The notes under the pieces: generated by a model | Told to the model about the DNA's origin: nothing | Seen by the model: only the letters and a program-made list of their open reading frames with translations | Databases searched by the model: none | Source: Proales similis | Lineage: Eukaryota; Rotifera; Eurotatoria; Ploima; Proalidae | Assembly (NCBI GenBank): GCA_019059635.1 | Contig: JAGVRJ010000005.1 | Location: 620,001-684,000, forward strand | Length of the DNA: 64,000 nucleotides | Reading direction: 5' to 3' | Program-made: the position numbers and the translations under genes | Part shown: positions 14,471-24,765 of the stretch, piece after piece | Numbering within the stretch: position 1 is the stretch's first letter | How the letters are laid out: every line of letters starts with the position of its first letter

Positions 14471-14862
14471 TTCAGGCCAAGTTTATTTCAACCGTAAAGA
14501 TGTTCCAATTTATTCGCTTGAGCATGCTTGCCAACCTTCTAAAAGTATTTAAATTGCCTACCAGAATGAGTGTGGCTCAGAATAGATTGATTGGAATAAA
14601 GTGATTTAAACTCTAGATGTCTTCAAGGCCATTCAAGCAAGGGCAGAACAAGTGGATTAGTGGAAGTCTATAAAACAATTTGTCCGCCTCTTCTGTCCCC
14701 ATAAATTTTTAGTTTCGACACCATATTAGAACGAATGCAACGAGCTAAAAATAAAATCGATATTTTTGATTGCGCCCGTCTCTTCCATCATGACCCATTT
14801 GCGTCTACTAATAGTTTGCTGTTTGTAGTCACACGTCAATTGACAATTTCGAGCCTAGAGAA
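14471..14862. other. 3' UTR and intergenic spacer
   Basis: Contains the 3' UTR of the WSC gene with AATAAA at 14,595-14,600 and the presumed promoter of the next small secreted-peptide gene. No further gene seen. Confidence 0.5.
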
Positions 14863-15224
14863 ATGAGATTCTCTCCACATTTGATGCTACTTCTCATCCT
14901 GCTCTTGACTGCAAATGTTCGACTCGAAGGAAATGGTGAATTGTTTTCTTTGTTTTTCTTTCACAAAATGTTGAAAGAAAATCGGAAGTAGCCAAATGCA
15001 GTGGACTGAACTGTGTGCTGGATGCAAACGTGACCAAAAAGTTAAATGATATAGGGATAGACTCGGACGCACTGAGACCAGTTGAGAACCTGAAAGAGTC
15101 CAATTCTGATCCGGCCATATTAAAATCGCATCCGTCTTATCCGCAAATGGTTCAGATTGTCGAGCTGATTAAGATTCTGCGTCAGCTGTTGATTCGTGAT
15201 CTGACCGCTGTCCTGCGCACTTAG
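14863..15224 (+). CDS. Small secreted peptide 1 (102 aa, novel)
   Basis: Two-exon gene for a short secreted protein that I do not recognise. Exon 1 (14,863-14,935, 73 nt) encodes MRFSPHLMLLLILLLTANVR..., a clear signal peptide, and ends in phase 1. A 53-bp intron (GT at 14,936, AG at 14,987-14,988) joins exon 2 (14,989-15,224). The mature region has two cysteines four residues apart (CSGLNC) and an amphipathic leucine/isoleucine-rich C-terminal segment (VQIVELIKILRQLLIRDLTA). Exon 1 length and phase match those of the peptide gene at 16,865, with the Lines-like gene between them. The splice sites are inferred by eye; an acceptor at 14,976 gives a different frame and loses the ORF. Confidence 0.6.
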
Positions 15225-15346
15225 TCTGTCCAATGCCCACGTCAAACTAGTTGTTCTCAGAATAAAGGGAGAATAAGTCGACAGCTTTGCTCTGTATTTA
15301 TTTCTTTTTTCTTTTTTGCAGCACGCAGTGCACGGCTGAAAAAAAA

Positions 15347-16744
15347 ATGAATATCGAATTTTTAATGCTTCTCTCAAGCAAAGCAGGAGCAATCGAAGAC
15401 AAGACCTCAATTGACCAAGATGATTTCAGAGAAGCCAATCAACTGTTTGCTGATGCCCGGTCTCAGATTGAATCAGATCCCGGAAGCGTTTGTTTGATCG
15501 AATTTGCGTTGGCGCGTCTCGCATCGGCACTCAATCACAAAGGAGCGATAATAAACTGTCTTGACCATGCCCCCGACATAGACGACAGCCTCTGGAGTCG
15601 CACGATTTTTAATGTCTTTATTCGATCGGAAAAAGTCAGAATTAGCCAGCAAGTACGGCTAAACGAACTTCTGGCTCGCTTGATACAAGTCACCGACAAG
15701 CTCATTGTAGCGATTGATCGTCGACAATTCGACTCAATTCTTGTCAATAATTACATTGAGTTGACAAGTTTGGCCAAAAAGCTTATAAAGCGTCGAAGTG
15801 ATGAGTTCAGCTCAGAGCAAAGCGCTACGATCATAAGCCTCGTCCATCGTCTTCTTACTAATAAGGCTGTTCTGGACAGGCTTCAGACTAGCACTTACAC
15901 TGATATAAAAGATCAAATGCTTATGAACCGTTACAGCAAAATGCTTCTACGCTTACTCATGTTTGACGAGTCGAAAGGCCATGTTATCCAGGCACACTCT
16001 CTGAGCCAGCTTTTCGAGTGTCTAGTCACTGTTTGTCAGGCGTCGCAGATTCTTGATATTTTAACATCAAGAGCAAACGAGCAAAGACTTGAAATTCAAA
16101 CTCTACACAGCTGCATGGTCAGGTTTTTAATCTCGCTTGTTTCGCTTAGCTTCAGCACTGGATTGACTGGCGGGAATAAAATGGACTGGCTCTACACAAA
16201 TCTGTTCACAACAACGGCGAATCTCACCGACTATGTTTTCAACGGACAAGACGACGATATTCTAATTGATTTCAATCTAAAATGTCTTTCAGTCGAGTTG
16301 GCGTCTAGGAAAAAAGGCCAAGCTTTGGACGGTGCACTGAAGAAGGCGTTCGATTTCGATCTAAACGCTCATGTGTTGTTTGTTAAATTGGCTGCCAGTA
16401 TTTCATTTGATTACCAAATTCTTATCGACTGGCTTATATCGAACGAGACCAATTTTCTGCTCTATCTGCTCAAGTATCTCAAACATCTACTGGCCGATTT
16501 AGTGAGCGACAAGGGCAAGATCGATTTAAAGCGACTCTTCTCATTCGAGCACGAGGCCAAGTATAGAAGCTTTGAGAAGTGTCTCCAAAGGCCCAGGTCT
16601 TCGCCTGAGTTCTATTCTGAGAATTTTGCACGAATCATGCGCGAGCTCCATTCGAAAATGAGAACATTGAAAAGATCGTTCCCATACAATTGTGAGCCCT
16701 TGATTAAGCTTCTTGATCAGGTAGGGCAGCATCTAAAGCAATGA
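15347..16744 (+). CDS. LINS1: Lines homologue (LINS1-like)
   Basis: Uninterrupted 465-codon ORF, predicted all-helical. The stretch IDWLISNETNFLLYLLKYLK at about residues 370-390 resembles the conserved C-terminal block of Lines/LINS1 proteins, and the overall length and helix-rich composition fit. Lines was described as a regulator of Hedgehog/Wnt-dependent patterning in Drosophila; human LINS1 is linked to cognitive development, and its biochemical role is unclear. I start at ATG 15,347 because the upstream in-frame extension runs through a pyrimidine tract and AG (TTCTTTTTTGCAG ending at 15,321) that looks like a splice acceptor just before the start. No intron is seen in the coding part, unlike most neighbours. 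Assignment is by eye from the C-terminal block only. Confidence 0.62.
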   Translation: MNIEFLMLLSSKAGAIEDKTSIDQDDFREANQLFADARSQIESDPGSVCLIEFALARLASALNHKGAIINCLDHAPDIDDSLWSRTIFNVFIRSEKVRISQQVRLNELLARLIQVTDKLIVAIDRRQFDSILVNNYIELTSLAKKLIKRRSDEFSSEQSATIISLVHRLLTNKAVLDRLQTSTYTDIKDQMLMNRYSKMLLRLLMFDESKGHVIQAHSLSQLFECLVTVCQASQILDILTSRANEQRLEIQTLHSCMVRFLISLVSLSFSTGLTGGNKMDWLYTNLFTTTANLTDYVFNGQDDDILIDFNLKCLSVELASRKKGQALDGALKKAFDFDLNAHVLFVKLAASISFDYQILIDWLISNETNFLLYLLKYLKHLLADLVSDKGKIDLKRLFSFEHEAKYRSFEKCLQRPRSSPEFYSENFARIMRELHSKMRTLKRSFPYNCEPLIKLLDQVGQHLKQ

Positions 16745-16864
16745 CCACAGTCGAGTCGGAGCAGGACGCCCCCTCTTCGCTTTTCTTCAGTCCTCATATT
16801 CTTGAGGCGATTTATAATCTGGAACACTTTGCTTTCGTTGCCCACTCATCATTTTAGAATAAAG

Positions 16865-17139
16865 ATGCGATACCTGAAAAAATTCGTAATCTTGTGCTTG
16901 TTTTACCTGATCGCCAAAGGACTGGCAGAGCAAACAGGTAAAAGAAGAATAAAATGTTTTTGCCTTGAAATGACCGCTTTTAATATGATCGAATCGAATA
17001 CAAAGATACACGAAGCAAGCGACTGAGTTTGCTCGGATCAACAAATCTTCAATCGATTGAGAAAGCCAAGCTGAAGCTCACCGACAGTCAAAGAGTTCTT
17101 CTTGATGACATAATCGCTGCCCTCCAAGCCCTTGAATAA
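16865..17139 (+). CDS. Small secreted peptide 2 (68 aa, novel; likely paralogue of peptide 1)
   Basis: Two-exon gene. Exon 1 (16,865-16,937, 73 nt, phase 1) encodes the signal peptide MRYLKKFVILCLFYLIAKGLA. A 68-bp intron ends with AG at 17,005, and exon 2 (17,006-17,139) encodes a 44-residue mature region. The mature part begins with a dibasic/furin-like RSKR and ends in an amphipathic helix (LTDSQRVLLDDIIAALQALE) with a spacing of hydrophobic residues similar to the end of peptide 1. It has no cysteines in the mature part. The stop codon TAA lies inside an AATAAA hexamer (17,135-17,140); another AATAAA lies about 35 bp further. The family is unknown to me; a processed peptide hormone or effector is possible but unproven. 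Confidence 0.58.
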
Positions 17140-17355
17140 ATCAGAGCCGTTCTAGTTTGAAACAAAAAGTTAGAAATAAATACTTCTATGCTCGATCAGA
17201 CCTAAGCGTACAATTGATCAGTCAGGACATTTTATTAATTCACACGGTAGGCCAAGTACACGTGCTTAACGGCTTGAGTGAGCAAGAGCGAATGCGAACT
17301 GGTCTGAGCGGTTTAAACTCCGAATAATAAGAAAAAAAGAAAAAGCTTGAGTAAA

Positions 17356-20300
17356 ATGCCGGGCGACGATTTGTTCGACGTGTTCGAAGAGGTGGCCAAT
17401 GAGGCCGATGTGCCCGAGTTGCCCGTGCCGCCTGCGCCAGTGCTGGCAGCAGCTCAGAACGGGAAACGAAAGTTTGAAAGTGTAAAAGAAGAGGCGCCGA
17501 CCGCAAACGAGGAGGGTGATGCAGACCGAGCGAGCAAGAGGTTCCAAGAAGAAGAGCTCGACGACTGGCGTGAGAGTGAAAAGTTGCCCCGAATAACAGT
17601 GCATAAACTCAACAGCCTGGACGACTGCAGTCACGAAGTTGCTCTTCCGTCCGAGGTCGAGTATCAGCCGCTTAAGCTCGATCCAAACACAAAACCGGCC
17701 AAAGAGTATCCGTTCACTCTTGACCCTTTTCAAAGAGAGGCCATTCTCTGCCTGGAGAACAAGCAGTCAGTTCTTGTGTCGGCGCACACAAGCGCCGGCA
17801 AGACAGTGGTCGCCGAGTATGTGATTGCCATGTCACTCAAGGCCAAGCAAAGAGTCATCTACACTACTCCAATCAAAGCGTTGAGCAACCAGAAGTACAG
17901 AGAATTTTTCGAAGAGTTCAAAGACGTCGGTCTCATGACCGGCGACGTAACCATTAACCCGTCGGCCTCGTGTCTCATAATGACCACAGAGATTTTACGC
18001 AGCATGCTCTACCGCGGCTCGGAGGTCACTCGCGAGGTTGCCTGGGTTGTGTTCGATGAAATTCATTACATGAGAGATAAAGAGCGAGGAGTGATTTGGG
18101 AAGAGACGATCATTCTGTTGAACGACAACGTTCGATTTGTGTTCTTGTCAGCCACGATTCCCAACGCGCGTCAGTTCGCCGAATGGATCGCCTATTTACA
18201 CAAACAGCCGTGTCACGTGGTCTACACCGACTATCGTCCAACGCCCTTACAGCACTACATTTACCCGGCAGGCGGCGAAGGCATTCACTTGGTGGTCGAC
18301 GAGAACGGATCATTCAGAGAGGACAACTTTAACAAAGCAATGATGGTCATCAAAGACTCGAGCGTGGCGGCCGATTCTGGTCAAAATCGAAGGCAGAGCC
18401 GTGGCGGCGCCAATATATCCAACAATTCACTCTCAGGCGAGTCAAGCTGCTACAAAGTGCTGCAGACTATTATGGAACGCAACATGGCTCCGGTGATTGT
18501 GTTCAGTTTTAGCAAGAAGGAGTGCGAAGCGTATGCGGTGATCGCCAGCAAGTCAGACTACAATTCAGACGAGGAAAAACGTCTCGTTCAAGAGGTGTTC
18601 AACAACGCCATAAGCATACTGTCTGATGAGGATCAAAAACTGCCTCAAGTCGAGTCTGTGTTGCCTCTACTCAAAAAAGGCATCGGCATACATCATTCAG
18701 GCATGTTGCCAGTGCTCAAGGAGACCACAGAAATCCTTTTCTCTGAGGGCTTGCTCAAAGTCCTATTTGCCACTGAGACGTTTTCGATGGGTCTGAACAT
18801 GCCCGCGCGAACAGTCCTGTTCACCTCGTGTCGTAAATGGGACGGCAAAGAAACCAGATGGATCACATCGGGCGAGTACATTCAGATGAGCGGTCGAGCC
18901 GGTCGACGCGGTCTCGACGACAAGGGAATAGTCATTCTTATGATCGACGAGCGTATGAGTCCCAGCGCTGCCAAAGATATAATCAAAGGCCAAGCGAATC
19001 CGTTGAACAGCGCCTTTCATCTCACATACAACATGGTGCTCAACCTGCTGCGTGTCGAGGGTATCAATCCCGAGTTCATGCTGCAAAGATCGTTTCACCA
19101 GTTTCAGAACTACGCCAATATACCGGCGCTGTGCGAAAAGTTGAAGCAACACGAGCAAGAGCACGACGCGATCGAGATCGAACGCGAGTACGAGATAGCG
19201 CACTACTTCAACTTGCGTCAACAGATCGAATTTCTGCGCAATCAGTTGTCGAGCATCATTTCGCAGCCGAAGAACATAATCAACTTCATGAGCCCTGGCC
19301 GTCTCATTCATGTCGTCAACAACAAAGACGACTTTGGCTGGGGAATTGTGATCAACTTCCGAAAGCGGCCCAGTCCGAAAATGAACGAGAGCGAGCCAAT
19401 CTACACGATAGACACATTGCTCTACGTTACCAAAGAGAGCAGCAAGTCCGGCTATCTGTCCGAGATCAAACCGTGTCCTCAAGATCAAGACACAGGAGTG
19501 ATGCATGCAAGTTCAATATTTTCCTTCAACTGCCATTCGCCACTGCTCTTTATTGATTCAATTTCAGGTGGTTCCTATTCAGACGAGTGTAATCAAGGAA
19601 ATTAGCTCCGTGTGCGTGTTTATGCCGCAGAATTTACAAAACTTTGAGGCTCGTCAAAGTTTGTGGAAAACGATCAAAGTAACATTGCCTTTTCGAAGCT
19701 ATTTTTCTTCCCAAATTTTATCGACTCTTCTGTCCATAAGGAAGTGAGAAAAAGAACCAAAGGCAACTTTCCACTTTTAGACCCGATTGAAGATATGGGC
19801 ATCAAAGACAGCACACTGGCTGATGTTGTGTCTGTAAGTCCGTCTCAATCTTCTTTTGTTCGCTCATTCTTCAATTTGGTCTTTTTTGATGAAAAGAAAA
19901 TCGAAAACCTCGAGACGCAAATGGTCAGCCACTCTATGCACAAAGACCCGACAATGAGCGATCTTTACAAACAGTATGAGAGAAAGGCGCTTCTAAAAAG
20001 CGAGCTAAAGCAGGCCAAGAACGAACTGAAGAAAGCTTGGTCTTTGCTGCAAATGGAAGATCTGAAGTGTCGAAAGCGAGTTTTGCGTCGCTTAGGCTAC
20101 TGCAATGAGCAAGACGTTATAGACACCAAGGGCCGAGTGGCTTGCGAAATCGATACGGGCGATGAGCTTGTTTTAACCGAGCTGCTGTTTAACGGCGTGT
20201 TCAACGATTTGACTGTCGCCCAGATCGTTGCATTGTGCAGCTGCTTTGTGGTAACCGAAAACGTAAAAGAAGAGATGCCCAAATTGACGCAAGACCTGGC

Positions 20301-20702
20301 CGGACCGTTTAAAATAATGCAAGAAACGGCGAAACGAGTGGCGACTGTGTCCAAGGAATGCAAGCTCGAGATCGAGATTGACGATTATGTTCAAGGTCTG
20401 AAGCCGTTTCTCATGGACGTGATGAACGCCTGGGTGTCTGGAGTGTCGTTTTCGAAAATCTGCGAGATGACTTCAATATTCGAAGGCAACATAATTCGTC
20501 ACATCAGACGACTAGAAGAGCTGCTACGTCAAATGAGCTGCGCTTCAAAAGCGATCGGAAACACAGAGCTTGAAGCCAAGTTCAACGAAGGTAACCTAAT
20601 CACGCTTTGTCTGTGCGAAATTTAATTTCTCTCAAAATGCCAAAAAAAGGAATCTTGAAAATCAAGCGAGATATCGTATTCGCCGCCAGCTTGTATCTCT
20701 AG
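17356..20702 (+). CDS. MTREX: Exosome RNA helicase MTR4
   Basis: DExH-box helicase that feeds RNAs to the nuclear exosome (TRAMP, NEXT and related complexes). The first long exon has Walker A AHTSAGKTVVAEY, the DEIH box (FDEIHYMRD), SATIPN, and motif V-VI region GRAGRRGLDD. The arch/KOW insertion follows around residues 590-760, then the helical-bundle C terminus (LKCRKRVLRRLGY, RLEELLRQM). Introns at about 19,496-19,567, 19,679-19,740, 19,832-19,899 and 20,591-20,648 restore the frame; the last gives the conserved ending KIKRDIVFAASLYL with stop at 20,700-20,702, so the in-frame stop near 20,623 is intronic. ATG at 17,356 is chosen as the first ATG; the ORF extends two or three codons upstream without one. 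Length near 1,000 residues is normal for MTR4. Confidence 0.96.
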
Positions 20703-21227
20703 TTGATTCAACGGCCGACACTCATCAGCTCCTTTCTTTTCACATTCTCCTCCTTCTATCTCCTTCTTTATTTTCGTCTCTATTTCGCTTGCTCACTTGT
20801 AATATTGTCAAGCAGTCAGCGCAGAATAAAAGAATATGCCTTATGTACTTTGAAATAGACGCAAATCACTGTTTATATTGAGATTTTTGCACGCACGCTA
20901 GAACCGCTCGCATGCTGCTTGCATAATAGTTAGAAGAATTTTTGAATAATAAGTTTTGAACGCTAGTTGCACGCAAGGCCATGGAGCTAGACGCAAAATG
21001 TTTGGGGGGCTTGGCGCAACATTTATTTACAGCTCATTCATATTCTCTCGCTTTGTTTCGTACATTCGACTTCTCGCTCTCTTCTCAAATCTTATCGACC
21101 AGATTGTGTAAGCATTCGTCGAATAAGCTTGGCCGGGTTCAAAGTCACTCGAAATAAATAGTCACAGAGAAAAAGCGAGAAAGAAATAATCCGGGGACTC
21201 GAAAACAAAAGTAGCTTCAATAAGCGA
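20703..21227. other. Intergenic: MTR4 3' UTR and SDR promoter
   Basis: Contains AATAAA at 20,825-20,830, a likely MTR4 poly(A) signal. No further gene or repeat identified. Confidence 0.5.
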
Positions 21228-22383
21228 ATGAAGATTGCCTTCTCTGTCCTTACATCTTTCTTTCATGTTTTTAAAACAATTTTGCTCATTATCAGCTCGA
21301 GTAGTGTAAGCTGGCTGCGTCAACTTATTCCTTACCGCTATTTGGCCAAGCGTGTTGCTGACGAGACAGTTTTGATCACTGGCGCCGCGAGTCTAGTGGG
21401 GAGACTGCTTGCTCAGCGATTCGCTCAAGCTGGTGCCACCATAATTTTAGTCGATATTGATCAAAAGTCAAATCAGAAAGCGTGCGAGAGCCTGCTGGCA
21501 GAGGGCTATCGTGCATTTTCCTACACGTGTGACCTTAGCAGCCGCGAACAAATTTACCAAGTCGCCGATCAAGTAACAAAACTGATCTCTTTGTTTATGC
21601 CACAACTCTTCTTATCGAAGATTGCCTAGATCAAGAGCCAAGTCGGAAATGTGAGCATCTTGATAAATAATGCCGGCATCATTTCGAATAAGAAATTTCT
21701 CGACGCCAATGACTCGACAATAGAGAAGACGTTCCAAGTGAATACAATGTCTCACTTTTGGGTATTTATTAATTTCACCATTGTGGTTTGATTGAAATAG
21801 TTTTTGGCTATCGCTTGATACTAAGCTTAGCCGGGCATTTCTGCCTCACATGGTTGAGACTAATCACGGTCACGTGGTGACTGTGACAAGCGTGGCCGGT
21901 TTGTTCGCGTCGGCCGGCCAATTTAGCTATAGTGCATCTAAATTTGCCAACGTTGGCTTTGACTCTTCGCTCAGGGCAGAGCTTGACCGGCTTAACTTGA
22001 GCGGAGTGAAGACAACTCTAGTCTGTCCGTTCTTCACTCGAGGAAAGAACTCGCAAGTCACTCGAATCGGGTAACAAAACTGTCCTTAAATCTGTGTGTT
22101 TTACGTTAATTTGAACTTTTAAACAGTTGTTTGCCTCTGGTTGATCCGGAGTTCGCTGCTGATAAAATATTTGAAGCTGTGGTGACCAATCAACGCGTTG
22201 TTTTCATACCAAAGATAATGTACTTGTTCTATTTACTAAAGTGGTAAGACTTTGCATTGAAGAGCTCTTTTGATTCATTTTTATCAACAACAAAAAAGCA
22301 TTTCCATCGGTCAATTAGAGGGCTTGATTCTACCTCGGATTTTAGGTCTTGATCTAAAGGAAATAATGCCTGCTCGTTCCTGA
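21228..22383 (+). CDS. Short-chain dehydrogenase/reductase, SDR16C (RDH10/HSD17B11)-like
   Basis: NAD(P)-dependent oxidoreductase, probably on ER or lipid-droplet membranes and acting on retinoid, steroid or lipid alcohols. It has an N-terminal hydrophobic anchor (residues about 1-30), a cofactor loop TGAASLVGR, LINNAGI, a serine in VTSVAG, and the catalytic YSASK. Five exons are joined by introns of about 54-75 bp: after QIYQVADQ (about 21,575), after SHFW (about 21,760; the best acceptor gives SHFW-LSRAFLP), before CLPLVDPEF, and after YLLKW. The C-terminal exon ends LDLKEIMPARS with stop at 22,381-22,383. Oddity: the glycine motif TGxxxGxG reads TGAASLVG, with leucine at the second glycine, so cofactor binding may differ. 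The exact SDR16C member cannot be fixed by eye. Confidence 0.85.
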
Positions 22384-22595
22384 TAGGCACTTTGCAGTTT
22401 GAGTTCTTTTTTGCTCATTCTTGTGGCTTCCAATCAATCAGCTTCAATAAAACGAGTTTTAAATAAAGAAATTATTTTCCGCTACCAAAGTCGAATAGCA
22501 GTTTGACTTGTGAAGCGGGTATGAAAGCCCTCTTCGAAGCCCTAATGTATATTTTAAGATCTAAAAAATGTTCATTCAAAAGAAAGGTTTAAAAC

Positions 22596-22970
22596 ATGCT
22601 CAAGCCTAGCGCTCTAAGAGAGCTACTGTCAAGAGTAGCAACTGGTAATGTGCAAGCAACACTCTTGCTGAACAAATCGGGCGAATATCTCGATTACGCA
22701 GTCAATCCCAGCAACGAGCAGTTCAATCCGAAAAGTGTGGGCGCCATAGTCTCCTCGATGCATTTGTCATTCGCCAAACTCGGCCAAGAGCTGAACGACC
22801 AGCTCAACTTGATTATAGTCGACTGCGACGTCTACCGAATCGCAATCAAGGCAATTAACGGCCATTTAATTTGCATTTGCGCCGACTGCAATGCCGGTAT
22901 TGGCATTCTTAAGCACAAACTTCTTTTGCTGAGCGAGTCACTTGTCCGATTGATCAAGCCTTGTTTCTAA
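22596..22970 (+). CDS. LAMTOR2: LAMTOR2, Ragulator roadblock subunit
   Basis: Subunit of the lysosomal Ragulator complex that anchors Rag GTPases for mTORC1 activation. The single-exon 124-residue ORF begins MLKPSALRELLSRVATGNVQ and follows the Roadblock/LC7 pattern of LAMTOR2 (ATLLLNKSGEYLDY; VAIVSSMHLS-type region; LIIVDCDVYRIAIK; ICADCNAGIGILKHK). Length matches the usual 125 residues. ATG at 22,596 is the start by homology. There are no introns. Confidence 0.92.
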   Translation: MLKPSALRELLSRVATGNVQATLLLNKSGEYLDYAVNPSNEQFNPKSVGAIVSSMHLSFAKLGQELNDQLNLIIVDCDVYRIAIKAINGHLICICADCNAGIGILKHKLLLLSESLVRLIKPCF

Positions 22971-23128
22971 TCAATTTGAAGTCAATTCCATCTCTGCTTT
23001 TATGCACGTATCCTCGGTGTAAACAAATAATAGACAATTTTTCCGAATCAAACTCATGGTTTATTTCACCTGCTTTAAATATCTATGTGAATAAATAAAA
23101 AAGCGGCAAATTGTTAAAAATTGTTCAT

Positions 23129-23753
23129 TCAGACTAAAGGACCGAGATAAGTCGCCCGTGGATACTTTTGGCTTAACTCAGACCATTGGACAATGAACGA
23201 GTCGGCTAAATTGAGATTATAAAGAATTTTGCCCGTCATTGAGAGAGTTTTCACTCGGCAAATGCTCTCAACGAACACAATTTTACATTTGGGAATTATA
23301 TATAAGTGAGACAAGACGAAGGCAACCAAGCAACAAGGCAGGCACGTGCCTGGTCCGTTAACAAGCAGAAGGTCAGGCTTTAGATTAAATATCAATGGAA
23401 TGCATCGGAAAAGGGCGACTATGGTGGTTAGAACCGACGTAAAGTAACTCTGACCGACTTGTCGACTTCTGGGTATTTTAGTGATATCAAAGTCCAGATG
23501 GGACTTGCCTTCTTGTGGTACTTTCTCGAACTGAGCGATTTTGTGCACACTCATCGTGTCCGTCTGAGCGACAATGTACTCTCTGGGTCGATATTTTTGC
23601 ATGTCCATGCCGCTGAGCAACTTCATCATTTCACCAGTGTGGCCCCCTGAAAGTTTGCTCAGTCGACAACCTTGATTTAAAAAATAGAATCTACTGACCT
23701 GAGCCAAGCACAATGGCGGTTTTGACACTTTTGTCTGAGTCACTCTGAGACAT
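23129..23753 (-). CDS. ALG14: ALG14, UDP-GlcNAc transferase subunit
   Basis: Recruits ALG13 to the ER membrane to form the enzyme adding the second GlcNAc to dolichol-PP-GlcNAc in N-glycan synthesis. After removal of a 53-bp intron (about 23,642-23,694) the N terminus reads MSQSDSDKSVKTAIVLGSG followed by GHTGEMMKLL. Family blocks are present: IVAQTDTMS, KIPRSRQVGQSYFTS, KPDLLLVNGPGTC, VFVESICRVKTLSMTGKILY and FIVQW. Oddity: the usual N-terminal membrane anchor is missing; the protein starts almost directly at the nucleotide-binding loop. An internal hydrophobic stretch (CCLVAFVLSHLYIIP) remains. A missed upstream exon is the alternative. Confidence 0.9.
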
Positions 23754-24240
23754 GCTTGTCGAATTGAATTTAAATTACCCATACATTTTTGCATCATCTA
23801 ATCTAAAATCTTTTAGAATCAAAATAAACTTTATGTTACGTGCGTTTAGTAAAACCGTGCATTAAGACTAACGCACGGGATGAGCGTGCATTAAGTAAAA
23901 CAAAAAAAATATAACAAAGTTTTTAATTGGAGGGAAAAAGATTGTTTGAAATATGGCCTATTGTTAAAAAATTACTCAAACAATTAGTAACAACTATAAA
24001 TATAATTAAGGAAACAAGATTTCTTTCTGATCAAATCAGTCTTCGTCCTAATCTATTCAATTCGATACAAAGCAATTTAAATCAATTTTGTTACGAACTT
24101 AGTACTGACGCGTGCAGTCGCATGTTATATAAATCTAAATTAAGCCATTTCTGATCAGACCTCGAATAAACTTCCGACTCCTAAATCACTTTCAGTCAGT
24201 GGTTTTTAACAATTTAAATTAATTTTATTTAAATCAATAA
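23754..24240. other. Repeat-rich spacer before the mobile-element nest
   Basis: AT-rich. Contains a short direct repeat GCGTGCATTAAG-like (about 23,858-23,900) and a 75-codon ORF at 23,927-24,154 with no recognisable domain. May be the degraded 5' part of the LTR element that continues at 24,241, but this cannot be shown. Confidence 0.35.
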
Positions 24241-24765
24241 TTTAAAATGAGCCGAATGAATGAAAATGAAAACAAGGCCAACATGCAAATGCATTTTGAC
24301 AAGTTTATGATTGAATATAAAAACAACCAATAAGGAATTTTTTTACTGCGGATGAGAATCACTCAACAATAGAAAAGTTACTCAAGGCCCGATTAAATCA
24401 AGGCACCAAAACGGCGGAGGAGTATGCCTTACTTCTCCAATACAAAATATTTCACGCCAAGGACAGAAAGTATTTAATTAAAGAAATAATAGAGGAACGT
24501 CCAAGGAATTGCGAAGATGACGAACAAGGAGTCGTACTTCCCTTGGATTCAGACTCCGAACGAACCACCCAGATGTCACAAGTGAAGATGATTGCTTACA
24601 ACCAACAGATGTTCGACATCATTTACTAAGCGCACGGACAAAGAATGTTCAATCAAATATGCAAACATTCCTCGTGAGTTGATCAAGGTAGTGAAAAACC
24701 ACTACATACGATGTATGGAAAAAGCAAAAAAACAAAACCGGGTTTTTACTTGTAACCAACCCAAT
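24241..24765 (+). pseudogene. KRBA2/SCAND3-type integrase element, N-terminal fragment
   Basis: Decayed coding sequence with stops and frame changes. The readable stretch (about 24,340-24,630) includes AEEYALLLQYKI..., the spacing before the zinc-binding region of integrases annotated as KRBA2-like or SCAND3-like, and a following piece (about 24,655-24,740) resembling KYANIPRELIKVVK. The match is to the part that normally precedes the integrase core found at 26,340-27,000. A LINE fragment interrupts the two parts, so this is either the front half of the same insertion or a second copy. Confidence 0.5.

Noticed and set aside
18763-19556. Long ORFs (239-247 codons) on both strands overlapping MTR4
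   Set aside because: They are shadows of the conserved helicase frame, with no domain of their own.
19606-20625. MTR4 split into two separate genes
   Set aside because: Removing introns joins the frames and gives the standard MTR4 order and C-terminal ending.
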